Positions 1-10,691 are shown, numbered from the stretch's first letter. The stretch is 64,000 nucleotides of DNA from Pseudomonas viridiflava (GCF_900589395.1 NZ_UUIS01000061.1:1-64000); one strand, 5' to 3'. The notes: generated from the letters alone by a model not told the origin. Translations and numbers: made by a program.

Positions 1-134
1 GCCAGGGCCAGCACGTTGTTCTTGAACTCGTTGGGCGAGAAGTCCTGCACCAGCGAGATCAGGCCGGTCTGGTGGTCGACCAGCAGGACAATGGCGTCGT
101 CTTTGTTCAAGCGGTTGTAAGTGGCTGCGCTCAT
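1..134 (-). CDS. ycaC: YcaC-type isochorismatase-family hydrolase, N-terminal part only
   Basis: Only the first 44 codons are inside the window; the rest lies beyond the left edge. The start ATG is at 132-134, preceded on the minus strand by an AAGGGA-type ribosome site. The visible residues read MSAATYNRLNKDDAIVLLVD, then a DHQTGL motif and a KNNVLALA segment. This matches the start of YcaC-like cysteine hydrolases, where the DHQ aspartate is the catalytic Asp. Family members are octameric cytosolic hydrolases whose physiological substrate is not firmly known. The catalytic Lys and Cys lie outside the window, so activity cannot be judged. Confidence 0.8.
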   Translation of the reverse strand, partial: MSAATYNRLNKDDAIVLLVDHQTGLISLVQDFSPNEFKNNVLAL

Positions 135-186
135 GATCGAATCCCTTTGCTTAAGTGAGTAAGTGGTTGCGTTCAACATGGGCACA

Positions 187-209
187 GATTAAGGGCGATT
201 GATTAAGGG
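187..209. repeat. Direct repeat GATTAAGGG x2 upstream of the YcaC gene
   Basis: The 9-mer GATTAAGGG occurs at 187-195 and again at 201-209, a 14-bp period, about 55-75 bp upstream of the YcaC-type start codon. On the minus strand a TTGACG hexamer lies further upstream of the gene, so the repeat sits in the promoter/leader region. It could be a regulator half-site pair, but no known regulator was matched. Confidence 0.35.
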
Positions 210-280
210 ATAAATCGGCTGGAAAGCGTATGACCGTCAACCTGAACGCGACAATCAGCCGCTCGTGATGCAGCACTGGG

Positions 281-389
281 TAGGAGCGCGCTCTGCCCGC
301 GACCGGCTGCGTTAGCAGTCGTAAAATTGTGGCGTTTCACAAATTTTTGCGAGCGCTGCGCACTCGGTCGCGGGCAAGCGCGCTCCTAC
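281..389. repeat. REP inverted pair, family A copy 1
   Basis: The left arm starts GTAGGAGCGCGCTCTGCCCGCGACC and the right arm is its inverted counterpart, ending in GCGCGCTCCTAC. The connecting segment contains a short inverted motif (AGCAGTCGTAAAATT and GCGTTTCACAAAT). The same arms recur at about 4771, 56261 and 62360. This is the paired-REP (BIME) architecture usual for extragenic elements of pseudomonads. It separates the YcaC gene from the degenerate remnant to its right. Confidence 0.85.
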
Positions 390-479
390 AACAAGTCGCC
401 CCCCTCTGTAGTTCACTTCCGAACTTTCCGGATCGGCCTGTCCACGACTGGTCATGCCCAAGCCGCCTGATTATCCTGC

Positions 480-914
480 GCAGCACTCGCGGCCAATTCA
501 ACGAGACGGGTGATGAACGCGCCCTGCGCCAATGGCTGACCCACGGGGTCATCCCCGAATAGCACCGCCGTACCGAATACCGGCCGCAAGAGCCGAACCT
601 GAGCGGGCTGGAATGGCTGGACAACACCTTGCAACTGCTCGACTGGCGCAACGGCGCATGGATCCGCTGGCTCGACTACCCCCGACTACAGGCAACTGGT
701 CACCTGGATTCCGGCAAAAGGCTTCAACTGGCTGGACTTCACTGTGCCTGACGCTGAAAAGACCCGGCTCTTTCTTGAAGGGGCTCAGTGTGCGGCCGAT
801 TTTCTGTGCACTTTCGACTGGCCCAACTACAAAGCCCTCCGGGAAATCATGGCCGTACAGGCCCGCGCCGACCAGGAAGGAACGAAAAGACACGCCTTGC
901 AGGCCGGCGCCTGA
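480..914 (+). pseudogene. Decayed coding remnant with in-frame stop and frameshift
   Basis: A protein-like reading can be followed on the plus strand, but it is broken. One frame reads GQFNETGDERALRQWLTHGV, meets a TAG at 560-562, and continues in the same frame as HRRTEYRPQEPNLSGLEWLD and WRNGAWIRWLDYP. At a run of five C near 680 the sense shifts frame and continues as DYRQLVTWIPAKGFNWLDF and TRLFLEGAQCAADFLCTFDW, ending at the TGA at 912-914. Composition and codon pattern resemble real genes, so this looks like the 3' part of a gene lost by decay next to a REP element. I do not recognise the family with confidence; a patatin-like phospholipase C-terminus is a weak guess. Confidence 0.5.
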
Positions 915-952
915 ACCGGCCCTTCGCAAGCGAATGGCCGGTTCGGCAGCGG

Positions 953-3493
<2,541 letters not shown>

Positions 3494-3550
3494 TGGTTTT
3501 TCCTTGAAACGGCAAAGGCGGTAAGGCAATGGACCGCACGTTGAACGGTT

Positions 3551-3859
3551 CTACTGCCCCGATGTGCAGCGCACCACGCGCTGACGCTCATCGACCAGCA
3601 CGCCGCTCAGGCCTTTCTGTGTGGTGTCGAACAGCACCAGCACGCCATCGATGCACTGCGCCACCGGATCCGCCGGGATCACGCTGGCGCGGTACTCCTG
3701 GCCGGGGACAGTCTTGAGAAACGTGAACTGCTCCAGACGCAACGCGTCTTCGGGTTTGGCGAAATGCAGGTAGCCGTAGTAACCCAGGCACGCGACGGTG
3801 CCGGCGATGCTGACCACGGCGGTGAGGATCAGCGGGATCAGGTTGCGCTCCTGGCTCAC
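3551..3859 (-). CDS. Small single-pass membrane protein, unknown function
   Basis: A 102-residue protein starting with GTG at 3857-3859. Its start overlaps the stop of the upstream hydrolase gene as GTGA, so the two are translationally coupled. After a short N-terminus (SQERN) there is one hydrophobic helix, roughly residues 7-28, ending in GYYGYLHF. The remaining 75 residues are soluble and include a pair of cysteines (AQCIDG and VRCTSG near the C-terminus) that could form a disulfide if the domain is periplasmic. I do not recognise a named family. The coupling suggests it works with, or was co-inherited with, the lipoprotein hydrolase. Confidence 0.7.
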   Translation of the reverse strand: MSQERNLIPLILTAVVSIAGTVACLGYYGYLHFAKPEDALRLEQFTFLKTVPGQEYRASVIPADPVAQCIDGVLVLFDTTQKGLSGVLVDERQRVVRCTSGQ

Positions 3860-4743
3860 GGCTCGGCCTGGTCCGGGTAATTGGGGATTTCGCCCAGGCG
3901 GCGCAGGCCGTTGAAGTGCTGCGGGTCGTCGAGGTAGCGCAGCATTACCTGGCGCCAGGTGGGGTCGGCGAAGGTTTGCACGTGGCCGCCCCGGGTCAGT
4001 TGCAATACCCGGGGCAAGGGCGCGGCCTTGTACAGGGTCAGGCCGTTGTCCAGCGGCACCAGCGTGTCGTCCAGGCTCTGGAAGATCAGCATGGGCGTGC
4101 CCTTGAGGCCCGCCAGGCTGTTGACTGCGCTGTCGGCATCGGGCACCAGCCAGGACAGCGGACGCTTCAAGGCCCAGGTCAGCCACGAAGTGCCCAGTGT
4201 GTAGCGGGCCACGTCGCGGTAGCTGGCGGGCGCGCCGTCGAGCACCAGCGCCTTGAGGCGGCTGCGGTGCTCGGGGTGAAGCGCCAGGTAATGCACTGCC
4301 AGCGCGCCGCCGATGCTCTGCCCGAGCACGATGCGCGGATGGCCCTGGACCTCGGGCGCGGCGTCCAGCCAGGCAAAGGCGGCGTCCAGGTCCTGGTAGA
4401 TCGCCGGCAGGCTGGGTGCGCCCTGGGACACGCCGTAGCCGCGGTAATCAAGCATCAGCACCTGATAGCCCTGCTCCGGCAGCCACGCACTGCCACCCAG
4501 GTGCCAGGCCAGGTTGCCGCCGTTGCCATGCAGGTGCAGCACCGTGCCCTTGACCGCCACGCCGGGTTTGGCCGGCAGCCACCAGCCATGCAGGCGCGTG
4601 CCATCGGCGGCCGTGAGGGTGACATCGCGGTACGCCAGCTGCGCCTTTGCCGGGGTAAAGGGCTGGCCGCGCTCGGGGTAGAACAGCAGGCTGCTGCAAC
4701 CGCCCAGGCTCAGCAGCAGGACCATCAGACCGATCAGTTTCAA
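3856..4743 (-). CDS. Alpha/beta-hydrolase lipoprotein (BEM46/YfhR-like)
   Basis: A serine hydrolase fold with an HGNGGN oxyanion motif, the nucleophile elbow GQSIGG, an Asp in SLDDTLVP and the catalytic His in GGHVQTF. The N-terminus MKLIGLMVLLLSLGGCSS is a lipoprotein signal with lipobox LGGC, so the enzyme should be membrane-anchored in the periplasm. The start is decided by the ribosome site: AAGGGG lies seven bases upstream of a TTG at 4743. It is only one base from the GTG at 4749, and the longer upstream frame runs into REP sequence. The mature protein is about 280 residues, typical for the family. Substrate unknown; esterase or acylhydrolase activity is the family expectation. Confidence 0.8.
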   Translation of the reverse strand: MKLIGLMVLLLSLGGCSSLLFYPERGQPFTPAKAQLAYRDVTLTAADGTRLHGWWLPAKPGVAVKGTVLHLHGNGGNLAWHLGGSAWLPEQGYQVLMLDYRGYGVSQGAPSLPAIYQDLDAAFAWLDAAPEVQGHPRIVLGQSIGGALAVHYLALHPEHRSRLKALVLDGAPASYRDVARYTLGTSWLTWALKRPLSWLVPDADSAVNSLAGLKGTPMLIFQSLDDTLVPLDNGLTLYKAAPLPRVLQLTRGGHVQTFADPTWRQVMLRYLDDPQHFNGLRRLGEIPNYPDQAEP

Positions 4744-4770
4744 ATGCACACCCCTTGAATGTTGCCGCCA

Positions 4771-4964
4771 GTAGGAGCGCGCTTGCCCGCGACCGGCTGC
4801 GTAAGCAGTCGTAAATTTGTGGCGTTTCATCAATCCCTGACGGGGTAGCAGTCGTAGATTTTCAGCGTTTCATAGATCCCTGACGGGGTAGCAGTCGTAA
4901 ATTTTTGGCGTTTCCGAGGTTTTGCGAGCGCTGCGCACTCGGTCGCGGGCAAGCGCGCTCCTAC
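4771..4964. repeat. REP inverted pair, family A copy 2, with internal 43-bp tandem duplication
   Basis: Left arm GTAGGAGCGCGCTTGCCCGC and inverted right arm GCGGGCAAGCGCGCTCCTAC. The connecting segment is longer than in the other copies because a 43-bp unit starting GCGTTTCAT is present twice in tandem, at 4822-4864 and 4865-4907, with a third start at 4908. The units differ at a handful of positions. The element lies between the DUF1704 gene stop and the lipoprotein hydrolase start, both transcribed leftward. Confidence 0.85.
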
Positions 4965-4971
4965 AAGGCTC

Positions 4972-6249
4972 TCACAGGATATTTGAGTAATCCGCTTCGA
5001 TCCGGTCCAGGCTCAGGTGGTTCAGGAAGTTGGAGAAGCACATCCACGCCGACAGCGCGTTCATGTCGCGGAACTGCTCGGGCAGGTACTTGGGCGCGAT
5101 CACCAGGCCTTCGTCCACCAGTTGGCGCAAGGTGCGCATGTCTTCCAGGGTGGTCTTGCCGCAGAACAGCAACGGCACCTGCTCCAGCTTGCCCTTGCGC
5201 ACCGCCAGCTGGATGTAGTTGTAGATCATGATGAAGCCCTTGAGGTACGACAGGTCCTTGGTAAAGGGCAGGCCGTTGGGCGTCGAGCCACGGAATACGC
5301 GGCTGGCGTTGCCGTAGCTTTCCGACATGCCGAAACCCTGTTCACGGTAGAAGTCGAACACCTCGATGAAGTCGGCGCCCTCCTCGGCCATGTGGATGGC
5401 GCGCGTGCGGTTGGTCAGCTTGCGCAGGCGGCTGGGGTAGGACGCGAAGGCGATCACTTCCATCAGGATCGCCAGGCCTTCCTGGGTCACGGTCGATGAG
5501 GGTGGGCCCTTGGACAGGAACGTGCAGATGGGCTGGTTCTGGCCATTGAGGGTCGTTGCCACATGCACCAGCCCCTCATGCACTTCCAGGGCGCGCACGT
5601 CGCGCTCGTTGAACATCGCGTCGGAGCGCACCTTGATGTAGTCGGCACCGGCCGCCGCATCGGCCACGATGCCGTCGGACTCGAACACCCGCACGGTGTC
5701 CTCGGCCTCGCCGAATACCCGGTTCAGGCGGCTTTGCAGCATGGCCACCGCATCCTTGGCGGTCAGGGTCTTGGGCTCGTCCTTGAGGTCGCCACGGCCG
5801 GCAATATTGTTCAGGTAGCCCGAGAGCATCAGGCCCAGGTCCGACAGGGTCGGGTCACCGGCATGAAAGGCATCGGAGGCCGCGCCGTACAGTTCCTGGG
5901 AGATCAGGCCGAAGTCCTGGGTGCCACGTGCCTCGAGCATGCGCACCACCATGCGGTATTCGCGGCACATGCGGCGCATGATCTGCCCGGCCGGGTTGAA
6001 CTGCCCCAGTTGGCGGGTGATGTCGCGCTCGATGTTCTGGAATTCCTGCTTCAGTACACCGGCATCGAAGCCCAGCGGGCGGCCTTCGTAATAGGCGCGG
6101 TCCACGATCGGCAGTTCCTTGCCTTTGGCGGCCAGAAAGGTCTTGCGCACGCCGTCATCCCACTTCACCGCATCGAGTACGCGAATCGGTGTTTGCGCCG
6201 CCACGATGCGGTCGGATAACACGCGAATAGTCTGCTGGTAATCGTCCAC
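4972..6249 (-). CDS. DUF1704 / QEGLA-motif protein, putative zinc carboxypeptidase
   Basis: A 425-residue protein of the family annotated as flavohemoglobin expression-modulating QEGLA motif protein (DUF1704). The start is the GTG at 6249, with AAGGAG six bases upstream; a longer frame to 6384 runs into the lysS terminator. Visible landmarks are an HExxxH motif (HEGLVH, near residues 224-229) and, about 28 residues on, VTQEGLAILMEV with the name-giving QEGLA near 257. DUF1704 also contains the eukaryotic MATCAP/TMCP tubulin carboxypeptidases, which use HExxxH plus a downstream Glu to bind zinc. By analogy the bacterial protein is probably a cytosolic metallopeptidase; its substrate is unknown. 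There is no signal peptide. It has no operon partner: a REP element separates it from the next gene. Confidence 0.85.
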   Translation of the reverse strand: MDDYQQTIRVLSDRIVAAQTPIRVLDAVKWDDGVRKTFLAAKGKELPIVDRAYYEGRPLGFDAGVLKQEFQNIERDITRQLGQFNPAGQIMRRMCREYRMVVRMLEARGTQDFGLISQELYGAASDAFHAGDPTLSDLGLMLSGYLNNIAGRGDLKDEPKTLTAKDAVAMLQSRLNRVFGEAEDTVRVFESDGIVADAAAGADYIKVRSDAMFNERDVRALEVHEGLVHVATTLNGQNQPICTFLSKGPPSSTVTQEGLAILMEVIAFASYPSRLRKLTNRTRAIHMAEEGADFIEVFDFYREQGFGMSESYGNASRVFRGSTPNGLPFTKDLSYLKGFIMIYNYIQLAVRKGKLEQVPLLFCGKTTLEDMRTLRQLVDEGLVIAPKYLPEQFRDMNALSAWMCFSNFLNHLSLDRIEADYSNIL

Positions 6250-6384
6250 CCGGTACTCCTTGATCCTGTTGTTGACGTCCTGCCTGCACACAACGCCCGA
6301 TATTCCATGCGACGGACAAGGGCCGTCAACTGTTGCGCCATTCGCGGCTAAAGCCACGCCAACGAAAACCCATATGCCGCGCAT

Positions 6385-6422
6385 AAAAAAACCGCCTGTT
6401 CATATCACACGAACAGGCGGTT
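6385..6422 (-). terminator. Rho-independent terminator of lysS
   Basis: A perfect inverted repeat CCGCCTGTTC / GAACAGGCGG (6392-6401 and 6411-6420) with a 9-base loop. On the minus strand it is followed by a run of seven T. It lies 14 bases after the lysS stop and ends the prfB-lysS transcript. Confidence 0.9.
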
Positions 6423-6436
6423 CGGGGTGTTGCCGC

Positions 6437-7939
6437 TTACGCCTGTGGGCGCATGTGCGGGAACAGGATCACGTCGCGGATCGACGGCGAGTTGGTCAGC
6501 AGCATGACCAGACGGTCGATGCCGATGCCCTCACCCGCCGTTGGCGGCATGCCGTACTCCAGGGCGCGGACGAAGTCGGCGTCGTAGTGCATGGCTTCGT
6601 CGTCGCCGGCGTCCTTGTCGGCCACCTGGGCCTGGAAGCGCTCGGCCTGGTCTTCGGCATCGTTGAGCTCGGAGTAGGCGTTGGCGATTTCACGGCCGCC
6701 GATGAACAGCTCGAAGCGGTCGGTGACATTCGGGTTGTCGTCGTTGCGGCGTGCCAGCGGCGACACTTCGAACGGGTACTGGGTGATGAAGTGCGGCTGC
6801 TCCAGCTTGTGCTCGACCAACTCTTCGAAAATCATCACCTGCAGCTTGCCCAGGCCTTCAAAGCCCAGCACCTTGGCGCCGGCTTTCTTGGCGATGGCGC
6901 GGGCCTTGTCGATGTCCTGCAGGTCATCGGCGGTCAGTTCGGGGTTGTACTTGAGGATCGAGTCGAACACCGACAGGCGCACGAACGGCTCGCCGAAGTG
7001 GAACACCTTGTCGCCGTACGGCACGTCGGTGCTGCCCAGCACCAGTTGCGCCAGCTCACGGAACAACGCCTCGGTGAGGTCCATGTTGTCTTCGTAGTCG
7101 GCGTAGGCCTGGTAGAACTCCAGCATGGTGAATTCAGGATTGTGCCGGGTCGAGACGCCTTCGTTGCGGAAGTTGCGATTGATCTCGAACACCTTTTCAA
7201 ACCCGCCCACCACCAGGCGCTTGAGGTACAGCTCCGGCGCGATGCGCAGGAACATCGGCATGTCCAGCGCGTTGTGGTGGGTTTCGAACGGCTTGGCTGC
7301 CGCGCCGCCCGGAATGGTCTGCAGCATCGGCGTCTCGACTTCAAGGAAGTCGCGCTTGGCCAGGAAGCTGCGGATATGGCTGATCACTTGCGAGCGCACC
7401 CGGAAAGTGTCGCGCACTTCTTCGTTGACGATCAGGTCGACGTAGCGCTGGCGATAGCGCTGCTCGGTGTCGGTCAGGCCATGGTGCTTGTCCGGCAGCG
7501 GGCGCAGCGACTTGGTCAGCAGGCGCACGGCGGTCATCTCGACGTACAGGTCGCCCTTGCCGGAACGGGCCAGGGTGCCTTCGGCGGCGATGATGTCGCC
7601 CAGGTCCCAGGTCTTGACCTCGGCCAGGGTCTGCTCGGGCAGGGTCTTGCGGTTGACATAGACCTGGATGCGCCCGGTCATGTCCTGGATGACCATGAAG
7701 GCCCCACGGTTGAGCATGATGCGACCGGCAACCTTGACGGGGATGGCAGCCTCGGCCAGCGCTTCCTTGGTGTGGTCGGCGTACTGTTTCTGCAGGTCGT
7801 TGCAGTAGTTGTCGCGACGGAAGTCGTTGGGGAAGGCCTGACCCTTGGCACGTTCGGCGGCAAGCTTTTCCTTGCGCAGGGCGATCAGGGTGTTTTCTTC
7901 CTGTTGCAGGGCTTGCGAGTCGGGTTGTTGGTCGCTCAT
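6437..7939 (-). CDS. lysS: Lysyl-tRNA synthetase, class II
   Basis: A 500-residue class II aminoacyl-tRNA synthetase that charges tRNA-Lys in the cytosol. The N-terminal OB-fold anticodon-binding domain (about residues 65-175) includes KVAGRIMLNRGAF. Class II motif 1 is in FLEVETPML, motif 2 is FRNEGVSTRHNPEFTMLEFY, and motif 3 is GEGIGIDRLVMLL near the C-terminus. Length and order match bacterial LysS. The gene lies 90 bp downstream of prfB on the same strand, the usual prfB-lysS arrangement. The spacer holds a GC hairpin without a T-run, so read-through from prfB is likely. Confidence 0.97.
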   Translation of the reverse strand: MSDQQPDSQALQQEENTLIALRKEKLAAERAKGQAFPNDFRRDNYCNDLQKQYADHTKEALAEAAIPVKVAGRIMLNRGAFMVIQDMTGRIQVYVNRKTLPEQTLAEVKTWDLGDIIAAEGTLARSGKGDLYVEMTAVRLLTKSLRPLPDKHHGLTDTEQRYRQRYVDLIVNEEVRDTFRVRSQVISHIRSFLAKRDFLEVETPMLQTIPGGAAAKPFETHHNALDMPMFLRIAPELYLKRLVVGGFEKVFEINRNFRNEGVSTRHNPEFTMLEFYQAYADYEDNMDLTEALFRELAQLVLGSTDVPYGDKVFHFGEPFVRLSVFDSILKYNPELTADDLQDIDKARAIAKKAGAKVLGFEGLGKLQVMIFEELVEHKLEQPHFITQYPFEVSPLARRNDDNPNVTDRFELFIGGREIANAYSELNDAEDQAERFQAQVADKDAGDDEAMHYDADFVRALEYGMPPTAGEGIGIDRLVMLLTNSPSIRDVILFPHMRPQA

Positions 7940-8029
7940 GTCTTCAGTTATTCCATCACAGGTACGTTGTCCCTCGCCTGCGGCAAGGGATGGCGGGCAG
8001 TCCGGGCTGCCCGCTGCTGTTGTGTCGCC

Positions 8030-9125
8030 TTACAGCCCTTGCTTGAGGCTGGCAATCAGGTACTCGTCCAGGTCGCCGTCGAGCACCTTGTCGCAGTCGC
8101 TGCGCTCGATGCTGGTGCGCAGGTCCTTGATGCGCGAGGCATCCAGGACATAGGAGCGAATCTGGTGACCCCAGCCGATGTCGGACTTGGTGTCTTCCAG
8201 CGCCTGGGAGGCGGCGTTGCGCTTCTGGATTTCCTGCTCGTACAACCGGGCCCGCAGCATTTTCATGGCGGTGTCCTTGTTGGCGTGCTGGGAGCGCTCG
8301 TTCTGGCAACTGACCACGGTGTTGGTCGGCACGTGCGTGATGCGCACCGCCGAGTCAGTGGTGTTGACGTGCTGGCCACCGGCACCGGAGGAGCGGTAGG
8401 TGTCGATGCGCAGGTCGGACGGGTTGATCTCGATTTCGATGTTGTCATCGATTTCGGGCGAGACGAACACGGCCGAGAACGAGGTGTGGCGACGGTTGCC
8501 GGAGTCGAACGGACTCTTGCGCACCAGGCGGTGCACGCCGATCTCGGTGCGCAGCCAGCCAAAGGCGTATTCGCCCTTGATGTGCACGGTCGCACCCTTG
8601 ATGCCGGCGACTTCACCGGCCGACAGTTCCATGATGGTCGCTTCGAAACCGCGTTTGTCAGCCCAGCGCAGGTACATGCGCAACAGGATGTTGGCCCAGT
8701 CCTGAGCCTCGGTACCGCCGGAGCCGGCCTGGATGTCGAGGTAGGCGTTGTTGGGGTCCATCTCGCCACTGAACATGCGGCGGAACTCGAGCTTTTCGAG
8801 CGCCTCGCGCAAGCGCTCGACCTCGGCCGACACATCGGCCACAGCGCCTTCGTCTTCTTCCTCGGCAGCCATGTCCAGCAGGTCGCGGGCATCGGCCAGG
8901 CCGCTGGCCAGTTCGTCGAGGGTGTCGACGATCAGCGCCAGCTGGGCGCGTTCGCGGCCCAGGTTCTGGGCGTATTCGGGTTTGTTCCAGACAGCGGGGT
9001 CTTCGAGCTCGCGGGTCACTTCGGTCAGACGATCATGTTTGTGATCGTAGTCAAAGATACCCCCGAATGGTTTGGGAACGCTCGGAGAGGTCCTTGATGC
9101 TGTTTATGATCGGATTGATTTCCAT
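8030..9125 (-). CDS. prfB: Peptide chain release factor 2, with programmed +1 frameshift
   Basis: RF2 (364 residues after recoding) recognises UGA and UAA and triggers peptide release. Translation starts at the ATG at 9123-9125 and reads 24 codons, ending RGYL, to an in-frame TGA at 9051-9053. A +1 slip on CTT continues with GAC at 9052-9050 in the frame that runs to 8030. The stop-codon specificity motif SPF (in VRKSPFDSGN) and the catalytic GGQ (SSGAGGQHVN) are both present. Without the slip the upstream frame ends after 24 codons, and the main frame has no good start. A TATACT hexamer at 9165-9170 (minus) could be its -10 box. Confidence 0.96.
9050..9065 (-). promoter_or_regulatory. prfB: prfB autoregulatory +1 frameshift site
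   Basis: On the minus strand the site reads CGG GGG TAT CTT TGA C. A Shine-Dalgarno-like GGGGG lies just upstream of the CTT slippery codon, followed by the poorly terminated TGA C context. This is essentially the E. coli RF2 recoding signal: scarce RF2 slows termination at the UGA, allowing the +1 slip and more RF2. Confidence 0.93.
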
Positions 9126-9259
9126 GGTCGTCAGCACTCGCAGGCGAAAATTACAAAGCCGGCGAGTATACCCCAGAGGCTGCCGGGAAAGCAGCCTCTT
9201 CGGATGGGGTGGTACGCCGCTGTAACAGGATGCCTCTGTAGCAGGCGTCCTGGCCCACC

Positions 9260-10678
9260 TCACCCCACCCCATTGATACAAACCACCTTCGGCTGCGTCA
9301 TGTCTTCATACGCAAACCGCACGCCTTCGCGCCCCAGGCTGCCGTACTTGAAGCCGCCGAAGGGCATGGCGTCGAAGCGGTAGTCGGACGAATCGTTGAT
9401 CATCACGCCGCCGGCTTCGATCTGTCGGGCCAGCTTCAGCGCCTTGCCCAGGTCGCAGGTGAACAGCCCGGCGTGCAGGCTGTATTCGGTGGCGTTGGCC
9501 AGGGCCACGGCGTCGTCCAGGTGTTCGAACGGTTCCAGGATCACCACCGGGGCAAAGACTTCCTGCTGCCAGAGGGCGCTGCTGTGGCTGACCTGCTCCA
9601 GCACGGTCGGCGCGTAGCTGCCGGCCTGGCGCTGGTGCCCGCACAAAAGCACGGCGCCTTCGGCCAGGGCGCTGTTGACCCGTTGCTCGGTGCAACGCGC
9701 GGCCTGTTCGCTGATCATCGGGCCGACATCCGTGCTGCGCAGGGCGGGGTCGCCGGTGACCAGGGCGCGGGTCTGGTGGACAAAGCGCTCACGGAAGCCG
9801 GCGTAGATCGAGCGGTGCACCAGGATGCGCTGGGTGCCGATGCAGTTTTGCCCGGCCGCCCAGAAGGCGCCGGACACGCACGATTCTACGGCCGCCTCCA
9901 GATCGCAATCGTCCAGCACCAGCACCGGGGCATTGCCGCCCAGGTCCATGGCCAGTTTCTTCAGGCCGGCGCTGCGGGCAATGGCCTCGCCGGTGGCAAA
10001 GCCGCCGGTGAAGGAAATCATCCGCACCTCGCGCACTTCCACCAGGGCCTTGCCCAGGTCGACGCCGCCGGTGGCCACGGTCACCACCGAATCGGGCAGG
10101 CCGGCCTGGACCAGGCACGCCACCAGCTTGAGGGCCGAGAGCGGCGCCAGCTCCGAGGGTTTGAGGATCACGGCATTGCCACCGGCGATGGCCGGGCCCA
10201 GTTTGTGCGCGACCAGGTTGAGGGGGTCGTTGTACGGCGTGATCGCCACGATCAGCCCCAGCGGCTCACGGGTGAACCAGCCCTGGCGCGACTCCGAGCC
10301 TTCATAGGCGCCGAACGGGATCACTTCCCCGGCGTTGCGTCGAGCTTCCTCGGCCGAAAGCTTGAGGGTGTTGACGCAGCGCTTCACCTCTTTTTCGGCC
10401 TGGCGCAGGGTCTTGCCCGCCTCGGCCACGATCAGCCGGGCAAAGGCGTCGGCGTCTCGTTCAATGGCGTGGGCGGCGTCTTCGAGAATACGCGCCCGAC
10501 GGTGGCGTGGCAGGGCGGCGCTGTCGCGCACGCCGATGCGCGCACGCGCCAGCAAGCCGGGCACGGCGGTAGCATCGAGGCACGGCACGCGTCCGATCAG
10601 ACGCCCATCGAAAGGGCTCAGGACATCGATCTGGGCAGGTTCAGGCAGCATGATGCTGGCCAGGCTGGATACGCTCAT
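9260..10678 (-). CDS. Aldehyde dehydrogenase family protein, candidate semialdehyde dehydrogenase of the 9-17 kb catabolic block
   Basis: A 472-residue NAD(P)-dependent aldehyde dehydrogenase. The start at 10678 is preceded by AGGAG; the upstream in-frame ATG is not. The catalytic Cys is in AAGQNCIGTQR near residue 277, the cofactor segment is ITPYNDPLN, and the FTGG motif is present. The position usually held by the general-base Glu (E-LGG) reads MDLGGNAP near residue 245, an Asp. The gene starts 13 bp after the stop of the ACT-less homoserine dehydrogenase, so it is the last gene of that unit. The inferred reaction is oxidation of aspartate 4-semialdehyde (made from homoserine) to aspartate. 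That is inferred from context, since the fold alone fits many aldehydes. Confidence 0.85.
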   Translation of the reverse strand: MSVSSLASIMLPEPAQIDVLSPFDGRLIGRVPCLDATAVPGLLARARIGVRDSAALPRHRRARILEDAAHAIERDADAFARLIVAEAGKTLRQAEKEVKRCVNTLKLSAEEARRNAGEVIPFGAYEGSESRQGWFTREPLGLIVAITPYNDPLNLVAHKLGPAIAGGNAVILKPSELAPLSALKLVACLVQAGLPDSVVTVATGGVDLGKALVEVREVRMISFTGGFATGEAIARSAGLKKLAMDLGGNAPVLVLDDCDLEAAVESCVSGAFWAAGQNCIGTQRILVHRSIYAGFRERFVHQTRALVTGDPALRSTDVGPMISEQAARCTEQRVNSALAEGAVLLCGHQRQAGSYAPTVLEQVSHSSALWQQEVFAPVVILEPFEHLDDAVALANATEYSLHAGLFTCDLGKALKLARQIEAGGVMINDSSDYRFDAMPFGGFKYGSLGREGVRFAYEDMTQPKVVCINGVG

Positions 10679-10691
10679 GAGGAACTCCTGA

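Noticed and set aside
329..562. 77-codon frame as an intact small gene
   Set aside because: Its first half is REP sequence, and its second half is one segment of the broken gene remnant.
3494..3529. Upstream in-frame start for the UvrA paralogue
   Set aside because: No ribosome site there, and the extra residues are not family-like; AAGGAA precedes the ATG at 3493.
6260..9097. 945-codon open frame on the plus strand
   Set aside because: Antisense to lysS and prfB, no domain-like features; a shadow frame.
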